From Pseudomaricurvus sp. HS19 (GTDB lineage Bacteria; Pseudomonadota; Gammaproteobacteria; Pseudomonadales; Cellvibrionaceae): 64,000 nucleotides of DNA. The DNA lies in NCBI RefSeq assembly GCF_009857815.1, contig NZ_WVVW01000003.1, positions 124,001-188,000 on the forward strand, in the 5' to 3' direction. Positions 53,309 through 61,581 of the stretch are shown here, piece by piece. A program made the translations under genes and the position numbers. The notes below the pieces were generated by a model. The model saw only the letters and a list, made by a program, of their open reading frames with translations. It made no database searches and was not told where the DNA came from. Numbering within the stretch: position 1 is the stretch's first letter; every line of letters begins with the position of its first letter.

Positions 53309-53572
53309 TCACACGGATGCGGCGTGGTTGGCAACGAGCTCGGCGAGGGCATCGATGCTGGCGAAATGGCGTCGGGTCTCTTCGGAGTCCGCTTCCAGCT
53401 TGATGCCGTAGCGCTTCTGCAGGGCCAGACCCAGTTCCAGGGCGTCGATAGAGTCCAGACCCAGTCCGTCCACAAACAGCGGCTCAGCGGAGTCAATGTC
53501 CTCGGCGCTGATATCTTCCAGATCCAGTGTGTCGATAATCAGTTGTTTTAATTGTTTTTTCAGCTCGGTCAT
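53309..53572 (-). CDS. apeE: Acyl carrier protein, ApeE-like
   Basis: An 87-residue carrier protein with the attachment serine Ser41 in GLGLDSIDALEL. It overlaps the acyltransferase gene upstream by ATGA and is followed by the second ACP gene. Either ACP could be the main chain carrier; the E/F assignment follows the gene order of the E. coli cluster. Confidence 0.92.
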   Translation of the reverse strand: MTELKKQLKQLIIDTLDLEDISAEDIDSAEPLFVDGLGLDSIDALELGLALQKRYGIKLEADSEETRRHFASIDALAELVANHAASV

Positions 53573-54324
53573 TGCGAGTGTGTTTCCCCAGTAAAATAGT
53601 CGGCAATGGTTTGTGTCAGTTGCCGCGAAGCCACCGTTGGCAGGGTATTCAGAAACGGCTCGATTTCAATAGGCTCGTCTACGCGAAAGCTCAGCAAAAA
53701 CCGGCGTGAAGGCACGGAATACCACTTGCTCCCCTTGGTGAGGGTGGGCGGGTCGCATTTTATAATAACCGGCCTCAATTTGTTAGCCGTGCGGATGGCG
53801 ATGTTGGCGGCGCCACGCTGCAGGCGGAATGGTTGCCCGGGGACCGAACGGGTGCCTTCAGGGAAGATGATCACACTGTTGCCGCGGGCCAGGGACTTTT
53901 CCACAGCGTCGACAATGGCTTCCGGGTCGTCATTGGCGATGTAGTGGCTGGCGAGTACCGCCCCACGGGTGAAGGGATTGCGCAAGAGGGCACTTTTGAC
54001 GACACAATCCGCCTGCGGAATAAACGAAATCAGGTACACCACGTCGATCAGTGTCGGGTGGTTGGCGATGATCAGCTGGCCGGGCTGGCGCAGCTTGTGG
54101 ATGTCACTCACCTCAATGGTCAGAACCCGGGTGGTTTCCATCAGCCAAGTGAACAGACGAAAGCAGTTGTGGATGGTGCGCTTCATAAAGCGCTCCTGCT
54201 CCAGCTCGCCGCGCACCAGCAGGCGCATCAGCGGTGTCAGCAGCAGGATCAGCAGGCCGCCGAGGCCAAACATGGTAAAACAGAATCCGGTGGCCGCCTG
54301 CCGCCACAGTCGTTCCAGCTTCAT
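53569..54324 (-). CDS. apeD: 1-acylglycerol-3-phosphate acyltransferase-like protein, ApeD-like
   Basis: A 251-residue PlsC-type acyltransferase. The catalytic NHPTLID (H-x4-D) and FPEGTRS blocks are clear, and one N-terminal membrane helix (FCFTMFGLGGLLILLLTPLM) anchors it. It probably esterifies the polyene acid to a lipid acceptor, which would explain its membrane location. It stands between the chain-length factor gene (15 bases) and the first ACP gene (overlap). Confidence 0.85.
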   Translation of the reverse strand: MKLERLWRQAATGFCFTMFGLGGLLILLLTPLMRLLVRGELEQERFMKRTIHNCFRLFTWLMETTRVLTIEVSDIHKLRQPGQLIIANHPTLIDVVYLISFIPQADCVVKSALLRNPFTRGAVLASHYIANDDPEAIVDAVEKSLARGNSVIIFPEGTRSVPGQPFRLQRGAANIAIRTANKLRPVIIKCDPPTLTKGSKWYSVPSRRFLLSFRVDEPIEIEPFLNTLPTVASRQLTQTIADYFTGETHSQ

Positions 54325-54339
54325 CCCTGTGCCCCCTGG

Positions 54340-55101
54340 TCAGACGGTGCCGGACCAGTGCCAACGGCGCTGGTCGGCGCTCACGGTCAGGTCGCGGTGG
54401 TCAGGGTTGAGAAGCAGGCGCAAAAAATCGTCATTGACGCTGGTGCTGCCGACATCGCCCGGGTTGCTCTCCAGGCTGAAGCGCAATTGGGTGCCTTGTT
54501 GGCCGGCTTTGCGCACCTCCAGTGCCAGCGCCTGCACCGTGGCGCCGGCGTTGGCTTCCTGCGGATACGGGGGCGGCAGGGCGTCGTCGTAGACAACACA
54601 CAGTACCCGGTCATCGTCTGTGCCGTCCTGCAGCAGGCACCAGGCTTCCAGCAGGGCGTGACAGAGGCTGTCGGGGCCGGCGCTGACGGCGGTGATATTG
54701 CCGGTCTCTGCGGCGGCCATGGAGTAGATGCCACCGATGGCATTGTGTACCGACAGGCTGAAGGCGGTAGGGGACAAGGCGGTATCGGTGGCCAGGTCGT
54801 CCAGCAGGGTGACGGTGCGACTCACTTCGCCGTGGCGGGAGCAGAAGATGGTAGCCAGTGGTGGCGGGGTCGATTCTGACTCCTGCCCACGCAGCTCAAA
54901 CAGGGCCCAGAGCGCGGCACGTCCCAGCGGGCTCAGTCGCCGCCGTAGCATGGCGGGCACCTGAGGTAACTGGATGGTCTCGCTGTCGGCGGGTGGCTGT
55001 GGCGTTTCGCCGCGTGCCCATGCCTGCCAGCTGGCGACATCGTTCCACTCACTGGCGCGGGCGGCCCATTGGGCAATGGTGAGTTGGTGGAGGGCGCTCA
55101 T
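54340..55101 (-). CDS. apeC: Ketosynthase chain-length factor, ApeC-like
   Basis: A 253-residue protein of the Ketoacyl-synt_2 family, which looks like the N-terminal part of a ketosynthase without the catalytic cysteine (FSLSVHNAIGGIYSMAAAETGNI). LATIFCSRHGEVSRTVTLLDDL is typical. ApeC pairs with ApeO and sets polyene length. It is the first gene of the 19-gene minus-strand operon; the promoter must lie in the 227-base gap with the divergent exported protein gene. Confidence 0.83.
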   Translation of the reverse strand: MSALHQLTIAQWAARASEWNDVASWQAWARGETPQPPADSETIQLPQVPAMLRRRLSPLGRAALWALFELRGQESESTPPPLATIFCSRHGEVSRTVTLLDDLATDTALSPTAFSLSVHNAIGGIYSMAAAETGNITAVSAGPDSLCHALLEAWCLLQDGTDDDRVLCVVYDDALPPPYPQEANAGATVQALALEVRKAGQQGTQLRFSLESNPGDVGSTSVNDDFLRLLLNPDHRDLTVSADQRRWHWSGTV

Positions 55102-55262
55102 GAAAATTATTCTGCTGCTAACGGGTTACTGGGGCGTGCCACTGCAGCGGCGATTCTACTGGAAGCCTCAGGGCATGGCAAAATGACGGGGCGTTGTAGG
55201 CGCCAGCAGGTGACGGTTACACTGGCGACCGTTTTTAGGCTTCCGGCGCCTGCAAGCCGGTT

Positions 55263-55293
55263 GCCCTGATGGCCTGGTAAGGGCCATCAGGGC
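55263..55293. promoter_or_regulatory. Perfect inverted repeat in the divergent ape promoter gap
   Basis: Arms GCCCTGATGGCC and GGCCATCAGGGC (12 bp, perfect) flank a 7-base loop. It lies 36 bases before the start of the exported protein gene, so it is in its leader or an operator rather than a terminator. No T-run follows. Confidence 0.6.
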
Positions 55294-55328
55294 TTGTGAT
55301 TCATTACTGTGTGATAAAGGGGAATTCC

Positions 55329-55775
55329 ATGAATTTACGACAACTGACAGCGATGGCATTGGGTGCGGCATTACTGTTGCCGGCCGGTACAGCCTTCAGT
55401 CGTGACACACAGCTTTTTTTGCCCATCGAAGCAGCCATGACAACTCCGGCAGCGCAGGAAAAGCTCGACAGCTCAATCAAGTTCTACTTCGGCGACCAGC
55501 CCCATCCGGCCACCGGTAATCGCACTGTGGAAATGATCACCCACAAGAAGACCAACGCCTTTAATAAAACGGATGAGAAAGCCTGTCAGTGGGCGTTTCT
55601 GTCGGCCATGATTGCTTTGCAGGAGCGCGCCAGGAGCGAGGGTGCCGACGCGGTGGTGGGTATTACCAGCTACTACAAGCGCAATGAGTACTCCAGTCGT
55701 GAAAACTTTGAGTGCCAGGCTGGAGGCCTCATGGCTGGTGTCGAGCTCAAGGGCAAGATCGTCAAATTGAAATAA
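55329..55775 (+). CDS. Exported protein of the 'excinuclease subunit'-named family (function unknown)
   Basis: A 148-residue periplasmic protein with a signal peptide (MALGAALLLPAGTAFSR). It belongs to a family often mislabelled as excinuclease ATPase subunit in databases; there are no ATPase motifs here. Conserved features are KLDSSIKFYFGDQPHP, KKTNAFNKTDEKACQW and ARSEGADAVVGITSYYKRNE. One pair of cysteines (in EKACQW and ENFECQ) may form a disulfide. The start ATG 55329 has an AAAGGGG site. It is co-oriented with the phosphopantetheinyl transferase gene and probably belongs to the polyene cluster. Confidence 0.75.
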   Translation: MNLRQLTAMALGAALLLPAGTAFSRDTQLFLPIEAAMTTPAAQEKLDSSIKFYFGDQPHPATGNRTVEMITHKKTNAFNKTDEKACQWAFLSAMIALQERARSEGADAVVGITSYYKRNEYSSRENFECQAGGLMAGVELKGKIVKLK

Positions 55776-55782
55776 GTTCTGC

Positions 55783-56478
55783 GTGTCGCACCTTTTTCTG
55801 CTGTCAATGCAGGCTGCCGCGGACGCCGGTCACTGGGCGGGACTGTTGGGTGCATCGGAACAGCTGCGGCTGGCGCGCTACCAGGGGCGTCGGCGGCAGC
55901 AGTTCCTTTTAGGTCGTGCACTGTTGCGTACGGCTTTCTCCCAGGTGGTTGATAACGGTCGTTCTCCGGAGACGTGGCAAATCACCGAACAGGAGGATCT
56001 GCCCCCTGCCATCGCCGATTCCGGTGACTGGTACTTTTCCCTCTCTCACAGCCGCGATTTAATCGCTGTCGTGCTCAGCGACTCAGGCCCCTGTGGTGTG
56101 GATATCGAATTCTGCAAGCCGCGGCAGGATTTTGCAGCACTGGCCGAAGGCTGGTTTCATGCGCAGGAAATTACCGAGCTGCAAACCCGGGTCGCGCACG
56201 ACCAGTTGCAGATGTTTTACCGGTTGTGGACCCTGAAAGAGGCGTGGCTGAAAACCCGGCGCCAGAGTCTTTTCTCCGGCGGCATGGCCGCTGTCACCTT
56301 TGAACAGTCCGCGATGGGTTGCGCCAACCACAGCTGGTTGCGCACGGAAATTGGCGATGATTACAGCGTGGCGGTAATCACTGCCAGCCCCGCAAGCGTG
56401 ACAACCTGTTGCGGTCTGCCTCCGCAAGCGGCAGCGACCCCGCCACTGTCGTGGCAGAGGTTTGCCGTAAACAACTAA
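55783..56478 (+). CDS. 4'-phosphopantetheinyl transferase (Sfp-type)
   Basis: A 231-residue enzyme that transfers phosphopantetheine from CoA to the serine of ACPs. The metal-binding pair Asp107 and Glu109 lies in CGVDIEF, and FYRLWTLKEAWLK (145-157) is the second conserved motif. The FSLSHS segment also fits the family. It starts at GTG 55783, seven bases after the exported protein gene. It is the obvious activating enzyme for the three ACPs of the cluster. The end overlaps the convergent eutC end by four bases, marking the cluster edge. Confidence 0.93.
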   Translation: MSHLFLLSMQAAADAGHWAGLLGASEQLRLARYQGRRRQQFLLGRALLRTAFSQVVDNGRSPETWQITEQEDLPPAIADSGDWYFSLSHSRDLIAVVLSDSGPCGVDIEFCKPRQDFAALAEGWFHAQEITELQTRVAHDQLQMFYRLWTLKEAWLKTRRQSLFSGGMAAVTFEQSAMGCANHSWLRTEIGDDYSVAVITASPASVTTCCGLPPQAAATPPLSWQRFAVNN

Positions 56479-57284
56479 TCACTGACGAGGAAGTTGCGCT
56501 GTTCTGCAGCGACGGCAGTGCTGTGGTCGTCACTGCGATCCTTCAGTTGCACGCCCGACAACTTCAGGCGCCGCGCTTCGTTAAGCAGGTAGAGCGTGCG
56601 CCGGCAGGCGTCGCTGTAACTCAAACCCGCCGGCCGGATGTTGGAAATGCAGTTGCGGCTGGCATCGGTGAGCCCGCGACGGGGTTTCCAGGTGAGATAA
56701 AGCCCCGTGCTGTCCGGCGAACTCAGTCCTGGCCGCTCGCCGATCAGCATCAGTACACAATCCGCCTGCAGCAACTCACCCACATGATCACCCACGGCAA
56801 CGCGACCCTGCTCCACCACGCACAGCGGAGCCAACTGCCAGGGGTCGTCACCGTCCGTCAGTAACGGCAACAGTCGTCGCAGGAAAGGCACAACATTTTC
56901 TTCGATGGCCAGAGCCGACAAACCGTCGGCAATCACGATGGCCAGCTCCGGTTTTTTTGTCACACGGCTGTCGTTCAGACGGTCAGCTGATGACTCATCC
57001 AGCAATCGGCCGTAATCCGGTCGCTGCAGGTAGAGGGCGCGGTCACTGGCCTGGCTGTGCAGTTGCAATACTTGTCGACCGGGTTGCAGGGACTGCAGCA
57101 GCGGCAGTAGTGAATCCACATTCAATGGTGTGTGCACAGCATCGCGGGCCTTGGCGTGGGCGAGCTGAAACTGCAGCAATGGCTGTGTGGGAATACTGAT
57201 ACCGGCGCGACCGAGGCCGATGCGGGCGTCGGTAAAACTGCGCAGGCGCAGCCAGGGGTTGGCGGTGACGGCGTCGTCAGTCAT
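56475..57284 (-). CDS. eutC: Ethanolamine ammonia-lyase small subunit
   Basis: A 269-residue small subunit of the adenosylcobalamin-dependent lyase that turns ethanolamine into acetaldehyde and ammonia. DARIGLGRAG near the N-terminus, LAIVIADGLSALA and LIGERPGLSSPDSTGLYLTWKP are family blocks, and NCISNIRPAGLSY is close to the end. The start at ATG 57284 is three codon-positions after the eutB stop, so the pair is co-translated. No microcompartment shell or EutA reactivase genes are present in the window. Confidence 0.94.
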   Translation of the reverse strand: MTDDAVTANPWLRLRSFTDARIGLGRAGISIPTQPLLQFQLAHAKARDAVHTPLNVDSLLPLLQSLQPGRQVLQLHSQASDRALYLQRPDYGRLLDESSADRLNDSRVTKKPELAIVIADGLSALAIEENVVPFLRRLLPLLTDGDDPWQLAPLCVVEQGRVAVGDHVGELLQADCVLMLIGERPGLSSPDSTGLYLTWKPRRGLTDASRNCISNIRPAGLSYSDACRRTLYLLNEARRLKLSGVQLKDRSDDHSTAVAAEQRNFLVSD

Positions 57285-57286
57285 GG

Positions 57287-58699
57287 TCACGCTCCCAGAA
57301 GGCGTTGCAGTGGTTGGTTGAAGGCGTCGGGTACCTGTTGATTGAGCACAAACCGGTCGCTGTTGCGGAAGATCTCCATCTGCTGCAACCACAGGCCAAA
57401 CTCCGGCGCCGGTTTCAGGCCCAGCACACGGCGGGCATAAAGGGCGTCGTGAAAGGAGGTGGTCTGGTAGTTGAGCATGATGTCATCGGAGCCGGGAATG
57501 CCCATGACGAAGGTGCAGCCTGCCACTCCCAACAGTGTCAGCAGATTGTCCATGTCATTCTGGTCGGCATCGGCGTGGTTGGTGTAACAGACATCGCAGC
57601 CCATGGGCAGGCCCAGCAGCTTGCCGCAGAAGTGGTCTTCCAGTCCGGCGCGGGTGATCTCCTTGCCATCGTAGAGATATTCCGGACCGATAAAGCCCAC
57701 CACCGTATTCACTAACAGGGGGCTGAACTTGCGGGCCACAGCGTAGGCGCGCGCCTCACAGGTCTGCTGGTCGACACCGTGATGGGCGTTGGCGGAGAGT
57801 GCACTGCCCTGCCCCGTCTCAAAATACATGACGTTGTTGCCGACGCTGCCGCGCTGCAGCGACAGCGCCGCTGCCTGGGCTTCGGCAAGGGTGGCGAGGT
57901 TAAAGCCGAAGCTGTCGTTGGTGGCCTGGGTGCCGCCGATGGACTGGAACACCAGGTCCACCGGTGCGCCCTGGTCGATGGCTTCAATGGTGTTGGTGAC
58001 GTGGGTGAGCACACAGGATTGGGTGGGAATCTGATAGTGCTCGATGACGTCGCTCATCATGTGCAGCAGGCGACAGGTCTGGGCCACATTATCAGTGGCG
58101 GGGTTGATGCCAATCACCGCGTCGCCATTGGCGTAGAGCAGGCCGTCGAGAATGCTGGCGGCAATACCGGTCAGATCGTCGGTGGGGTGGTTGGGTTGCA
58201 GGCGCGTCGACAGGTGCCCGGGCAGGCCAATGGTGTTGCGAAAGGCGGTGGTCACCTCGCATTTTTTTGCCACCAGAATCAGGTCCTGGTTGCGCATCAG
58301 CTTGCTCACTGCGGCGGCCATCTCGGGGGTAACGCCGGCGCGAATTTGGGTGAGTATGGCGGGAGTGGCCAGGTCGCTGAGCAGCCAGTCGCGAAAGCCG
58401 CCCACGGTGAGGTGAGCGATAGGGGCAAAGGCCGTTTTGTCATGCTCGTCGATAATCAGGCGGGTGATCTCGTCGGACTCGTAGGGCACCAGCAGGTCCT
58501 GCAGGAACTGCTGCAGCGGCACTTCCGCCAATGTCATTTGCGCCACTACCCGCTCCTCGGCGGACTCGGCGGCGACGCCCGCCAGGCGGTCACCGGAGCG
58601 GGCGGGAGTGGCCTTGGCCATCAGCTCTTTCAGGTCGCGGAAACCGAAGGTGTGGCTGCCCACGGTGTGGCGAAACTGAAACGGTGAAGCACTATTCAT
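57287..58699 (-). CDS. eutB: Ethanolamine ammonia-lyase large subunit
   Basis: A 470-residue large catalytic subunit (TIM barrel) that binds adenosylcobalamin and ethanolamine. It has the family length and blocks: FGFRDLKELMAKATPARSGDRLAG at the start, LVAKKCEVTTAFRNTIGLPG, FQSIGGTQATNDSFG, and MGCDVCYTNHADADQNDMDNLL. No riboswitch-like B12 box is recognisable in the 322 bases upstream. It heads a two-gene unit with eutC, probably for ethanolamine as nitrogen and carbon source. Confidence 0.96.
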   Translation of the reverse strand: MNSASPFQFRHTVGSHTFGFRDLKELMAKATPARSGDRLAGVAAESAEERVVAQMTLAEVPLQQFLQDLLVPYESDEITRLIIDEHDKTAFAPIAHLTVGGFRDWLLSDLATPAILTQIRAGVTPEMAAAVSKLMRNQDLILVAKKCEVTTAFRNTIGLPGHLSTRLQPNHPTDDLTGIAASILDGLLYANGDAVIGINPATDNVAQTCRLLHMMSDVIEHYQIPTQSCVLTHVTNTIEAIDQGAPVDLVFQSIGGTQATNDSFGFNLATLAEAQAAALSLQRGSVGNNVMYFETGQGSALSANAHHGVDQQTCEARAYAVARKFSPLLVNTVVGFIGPEYLYDGKEITRAGLEDHFCGKLLGLPMGCDVCYTNHADADQNDMDNLLTLLGVAGCTFVMGIPGSDDIMLNYQTTSFHDALYARRVLGLKPAPEFGLWLQQMEIFRNSDRFVLNQQVPDAFNQPLQRLLGA

Positions 58700-59021
58700 A
58701 CATCAGGGTCCATAGCTTGGGTATCAGCGCAAATACCATGCAATTCCCGGGCACCTGTGGGTTTTGGTGAGTAATTCCGCACTTATCCCCGGTTTTCGGG
58801 GTGGATTTTGACTGCTTCGGTGGTGATGGGTGGGGGATTGCACCAAAAGCAGGCGCCAGTTGCCCCGTTCAGGCCAGGTCCCTTGACTGTAGCACCGATG
58901 CCGGACCCCTGGGGGTGAATCCCGGATCGAGTCCCCGAGAAGGTGGCGGTTCTGCTGCTTGTTGTCCGGTGTCCGGGGTTGTTAACCTTTGCCGCCAACC
59001 AATAACCATAAAGATCCTGCC
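58700..59021. other. Divergent intergenic region of eutB and the EthD protein gene
   Basis: These 322 bases hold no gene. There is a CCCCG/CGGGG hairpin at 58787-58801 and several GC-rich runs, but no clear promoter pair, terminator or cobalamin riboswitch box on either strand. Confidence 0.5.
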
Positions 59022-59372
59022 ATGGCCTGTTACAAGATCCTGCTGTTTATGAAGCGCCGTGCCGACCTGTCGGCAGAGGCCTTTCGCGACTACTACGAAA
59101 ATCACCATGCGCCGCTGTGCCAGAAGTACTCCCGCGGTGTGGCCCGCTACCTGCGTCGATTTATCGAGCCGCAGGTACATCCGGAGACCGGCGTCTGGGA
59201 AGACCCGCCCTTCGATGTGATTACCGAGCTCTGGTTCGATAACGAGGAGGTTTACAAAGGCGCCCTCGCCTACCTCACCAGCAGTGTGATGCCGGATGAG
59301 ATTATTGCGGATGAGAAGAACCTGTTTGACCGCAGTTCATTCCGCATTGCCACGGTGGTGGAACACGAATAA
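59022..59372 (+). CDS. EthD-domain protein
   Basis: A 116-residue dimeric alpha+beta barrel protein of the EthD family: YKILLFMKRRADLSAEAFRDYYENHHAPL opens the domain, and the rest matches the DUF1330-like ferredoxin fold. Family members act as small lyases, cyclases or accessory proteins in ether and polyketide metabolism. ATG 59022 is chosen over an upstream TTG because the domain begins right there; the ribosome site is weak. It is convergent with the molybdopterin enzyme gene, 69 bases away, and divergent from eutB. Confidence 0.78.
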   Translation: MACYKILLFMKRRADLSAEAFRDYYENHHAPLCQKYSRGVARYLRRFIEPQVHPETGVWEDPPFDVITELWFDNEEVYKGALAYLTSSVMPDEIIADEKNLFDRSSFRIATVVEHE

Positions 59373-59441
59373 CGCCTGCGGCCCACAGGTAGGGCCAGGT
59401 GAGACGGGGAGAGCCAGGCGGGCAGAATCAGGTGGGCCGTA

Positions 59442-61472
59442 TCAGGCGGGCTCGATGGCGACCGGCACCCCGGAGTAGAAGGCCATGCCGCTGATGTTGT
59501 CGATCACGGCCTTGCTGGTGAGGCAATTGACGTTGCCCTGCAGGTGGCCGTGGGCGATGGAGGTGACGCCACGTTTCATGCCGGGATCGAGGCGGGCGGT
59601 GAGCAGGATGCTGCCGCTGTCATTGCTGACCCTCACGCCCTGGCCGTCCTCAAGGTTGTAAGCCCGGGCATCTTCAGGGTGCAGCAAAATATTGGCTTCC
59701 TCGCCGAGAAAATCCAGCTGTGCGTTGAACTTCCGGCGTTGCCGGCGTGATGAAAAGCAGAGTGGCTTGGGTTTACCCAACTGATCCAGATCCTGCGACA
59801 GCATCTCCTGCCACTGCTGTACCAGTCGCTCCGGCAACAGCCTCCAGCCTCCCAGCCGTTCAATGTGTTTGTCCACCCAGGGGGCGGGAAATTCCAGCGG
59901 CCGCTCCACATAGCGGTTGCTCTTCAGTTCGTCGAAACTGCAGCGTGCGGTTTGCATCAGCTGCTGCAGCATCAGCTCGTCAGCGCCCTCTTCCCTGTCA
60001 TCCGCCGGCACATGTTCCGCCACCGGCAGCCCGGCGCGGCGCATGACCTCTGCGATCACCCACCAGGCGGAGCGGCGCTCGCCCATGGGCGGCACCAGCG
60101 GCGCCGAATACTGCAACGACAGGTTCCAGTTGAGGGTGTCCCAGCGACTGAACTCCACCCGCTCCACCGCGTCCTTGGTGGGCAGCACATGACTGGCAAA
60201 GGCCGTGGTCTCGTTGTGGGCAATCTCCAGCATTACATGCAGATCCAGTTGCTGCAGGGTGCGACTGAGCTCATTGGTGTCGGGAAAACTGCGCAACAGG
60301 CGGCCACCAAAATTGAACAGGGCGCGAATGTTCCCGGCGTCTATCTCGTCGGGTAGCACGGCACAGGGCCAGTCGCCGATAATGCCGGGCACTTCAGGGC
60401 GCACATTGGAGCCGGGCGTCCACGGATCCATCACCGGCAACTCGAAACTGTCGAAGGGGATAAGAAAGCCGGGGTGAAACCAGGTGCCGCCGCGGGCGTT
60501 CATGGCGCCGGTAAGGATCATCAGTAGCCAGCCAAACCACTGGGTCAGGTTACAGCCGCTGGACATGGTGATGCCGGTACCGGTCTCCACCACCACCTTG
60601 CCACCCTGACGACGAATGGCCGCCAACAGCTCTTCCATTACCATCGGGTCGACACCGGCAATGGAGGCTGCTGTTTGCAGGTCATAGTTCTTTAACAATT
60701 CCCGCAACTGCTCCAGACCCTGTACCGGCTGTCGCGGTTGCAGAGGACCGTCGGCCAGAATCTCCCGCACCAGCCAGGCGAGGATGGCGTAGTCCTTACC
60801 CGGGTAGGCGGCGATGTGGCGGCTGGAGAATTTGGCGGTCTCGGTAAACAGCGGGTCGATGGTCCACACTTCACCGCGGTCGGCGGCGGCGCGGATCCAC
60901 CGGGCCGGGTTGTACATGCCGGTGTTGTGGGCGTGGCTCACCATGGGGTTGGTACCCACATAGATCAGCATGGAGACTTCGTCGTAATCGGTTTTCGGGT
61001 TGAGGCCGGGGAAGCCGCCCACGGCGCCGGCTACCAGCACTTTGGCGACACCGTCGATAGTGAGGGGAGAAAACTTCGGCCCGTAACCCAGCGCTGCGTG
61101 CAGTGCCTCTTCCATGGCGTAGCCAGCGGAATCCAGCCCCAGGCCACTGCCGAAATTCAGTGCCACCGCACGTGGGCCGTGACTGTTGATAGTGTGCCGC
61201 AGGCGGGCGGCGATATCGTCCAGCGCCTCATCCCAGCTCACCGGTTGCAGCTCACCGTCCTTGCGCATCAGCGGCTGGGTAATGGCGTCCGGGGTGTGGT
61301 GCAGCTTGCCGATGGCGCGACCCTTGGGACAGGTGTAACCGGCGCTCAGGGGGTGGGAATGATCCCCCCGTACCTTGAGAATCTGGTCGCCGGCCACTTC
61401 CACTTCCAGGCCGCAGTGCACCATGCAGACCTTGCAGTAGGTGTGTTTGAGTTCGGTGGCTGTGCTGTCCAT
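59442..61472 (-). CDS. Molybdopterin-dependent oxidoreductase (DMSO reductase family)
   Basis: A 676-residue single-chain molybdo-enzyme. A [4Fe-4S] cluster is bound by Cys13, Cys16, Cys20 and Cys48 (YCKVCMVHC ... CPKG). Both molybdopterin-binding parts are recognisable (GTNPMVSHAHN, TGTGITMSSGCNLTQW, and the C-terminal VNCLTSKAVIDNISG). At the place where formate dehydrogenases have the Mo-ligand Cys/Sec, by my alignment, Leu146 stands instead (DGVAKVLVAG), so the metal may lack a protein ligand. It has no twin-arginine signal, so it is cytoplasmic. The strong GAGGAGG ribosome site supports ATG 61472. The donor and acceptor are unknown. A TetR gene and operator-like palindrome lie upstream. 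Confidence 0.87.
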   Translation of the reverse strand: MDSTATELKHTYCKVCMVHCGLEVEVAGDQILKVRGDHSHPLSAGYTCPKGRAIGKLHHTPDAITQPLMRKDGELQPVSWDEALDDIAARLRHTINSHGPRAVALNFGSGLGLDSAGYAMEEALHAALGYGPKFSPLTIDGVAKVLVAGAVGGFPGLNPKTDYDEVSMLIYVGTNPMVSHAHNTGMYNPARWIRAAADRGEVWTIDPLFTETAKFSSRHIAAYPGKDYAILAWLVREILADGPLQPRQPVQGLEQLRELLKNYDLQTAASIAGVDPMVMEELLAAIRRQGGKVVVETGTGITMSSGCNLTQWFGWLLMILTGAMNARGGTWFHPGFLIPFDSFELPVMDPWTPGSNVRPEVPGIIGDWPCAVLPDEIDAGNIRALFNFGGRLLRSFPDTNELSRTLQQLDLHVMLEIAHNETTAFASHVLPTKDAVERVEFSRWDTLNWNLSLQYSAPLVPPMGERRSAWWVIAEVMRRAGLPVAEHVPADDREEGADELMLQQLMQTARCSFDELKSNRYVERPLEFPAPWVDKHIERLGGWRLLPERLVQQWQEMLSQDLDQLGKPKPLCFSSRRQRRKFNAQLDFLGEEANILLHPEDARAYNLEDGQGVRVSNDSGSILLTARLDPGMKRGVTSIAHGHLQGNVNCLTSKAVIDNISGMAFYSGVPVAIEPA

Positions 61473-61524
61473 GGGCGCCCTCCTCTGCAGGATCTCTGAT
61501 GTGCTGTTTTATAGTAATTATTAA

Positions 61525-61540
61525 GTGATCAGGTGATCAC
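61525..61540. promoter_or_regulatory. Candidate TetR operator upstream of the molybdo-enzyme gene
   Basis: GTGATC and GATCAC face each other across AGGT, a perfect 16-base palindrome. On the minus strand it overlaps the -35 area of a likely promoter whose -10 box is TACTAT, and it lies about 50 to 70 bases from the start codon. The TetR-type gene 172 bases further up is the natural candidate binder. Confidence 0.5.
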
Positions 61541-61581
61541 ATGTTGGCACAGGCGGGTGGGGTGGGCAACTGTGGAATCGA

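Noticed and set aside
55329-55775. Reading the exported protein as a DNA-repair excinuclease subunit
   Set aside because: The protein is small, exported and lacks Walker motifs and zinc fingers; the name is a database error.
56475-58699. A complete eut microcompartment locus
   Set aside because: Only eutB and eutC are present; no shell, reactivase or aldehyde dehydrogenase genes lie nearby.
58700-59021. A cobalamin riboswitch upstream of eutB
   Set aside because: Expected because the enzyme uses B12, but the conserved B12-box and surrounding core are not recognisable on the minus strand.
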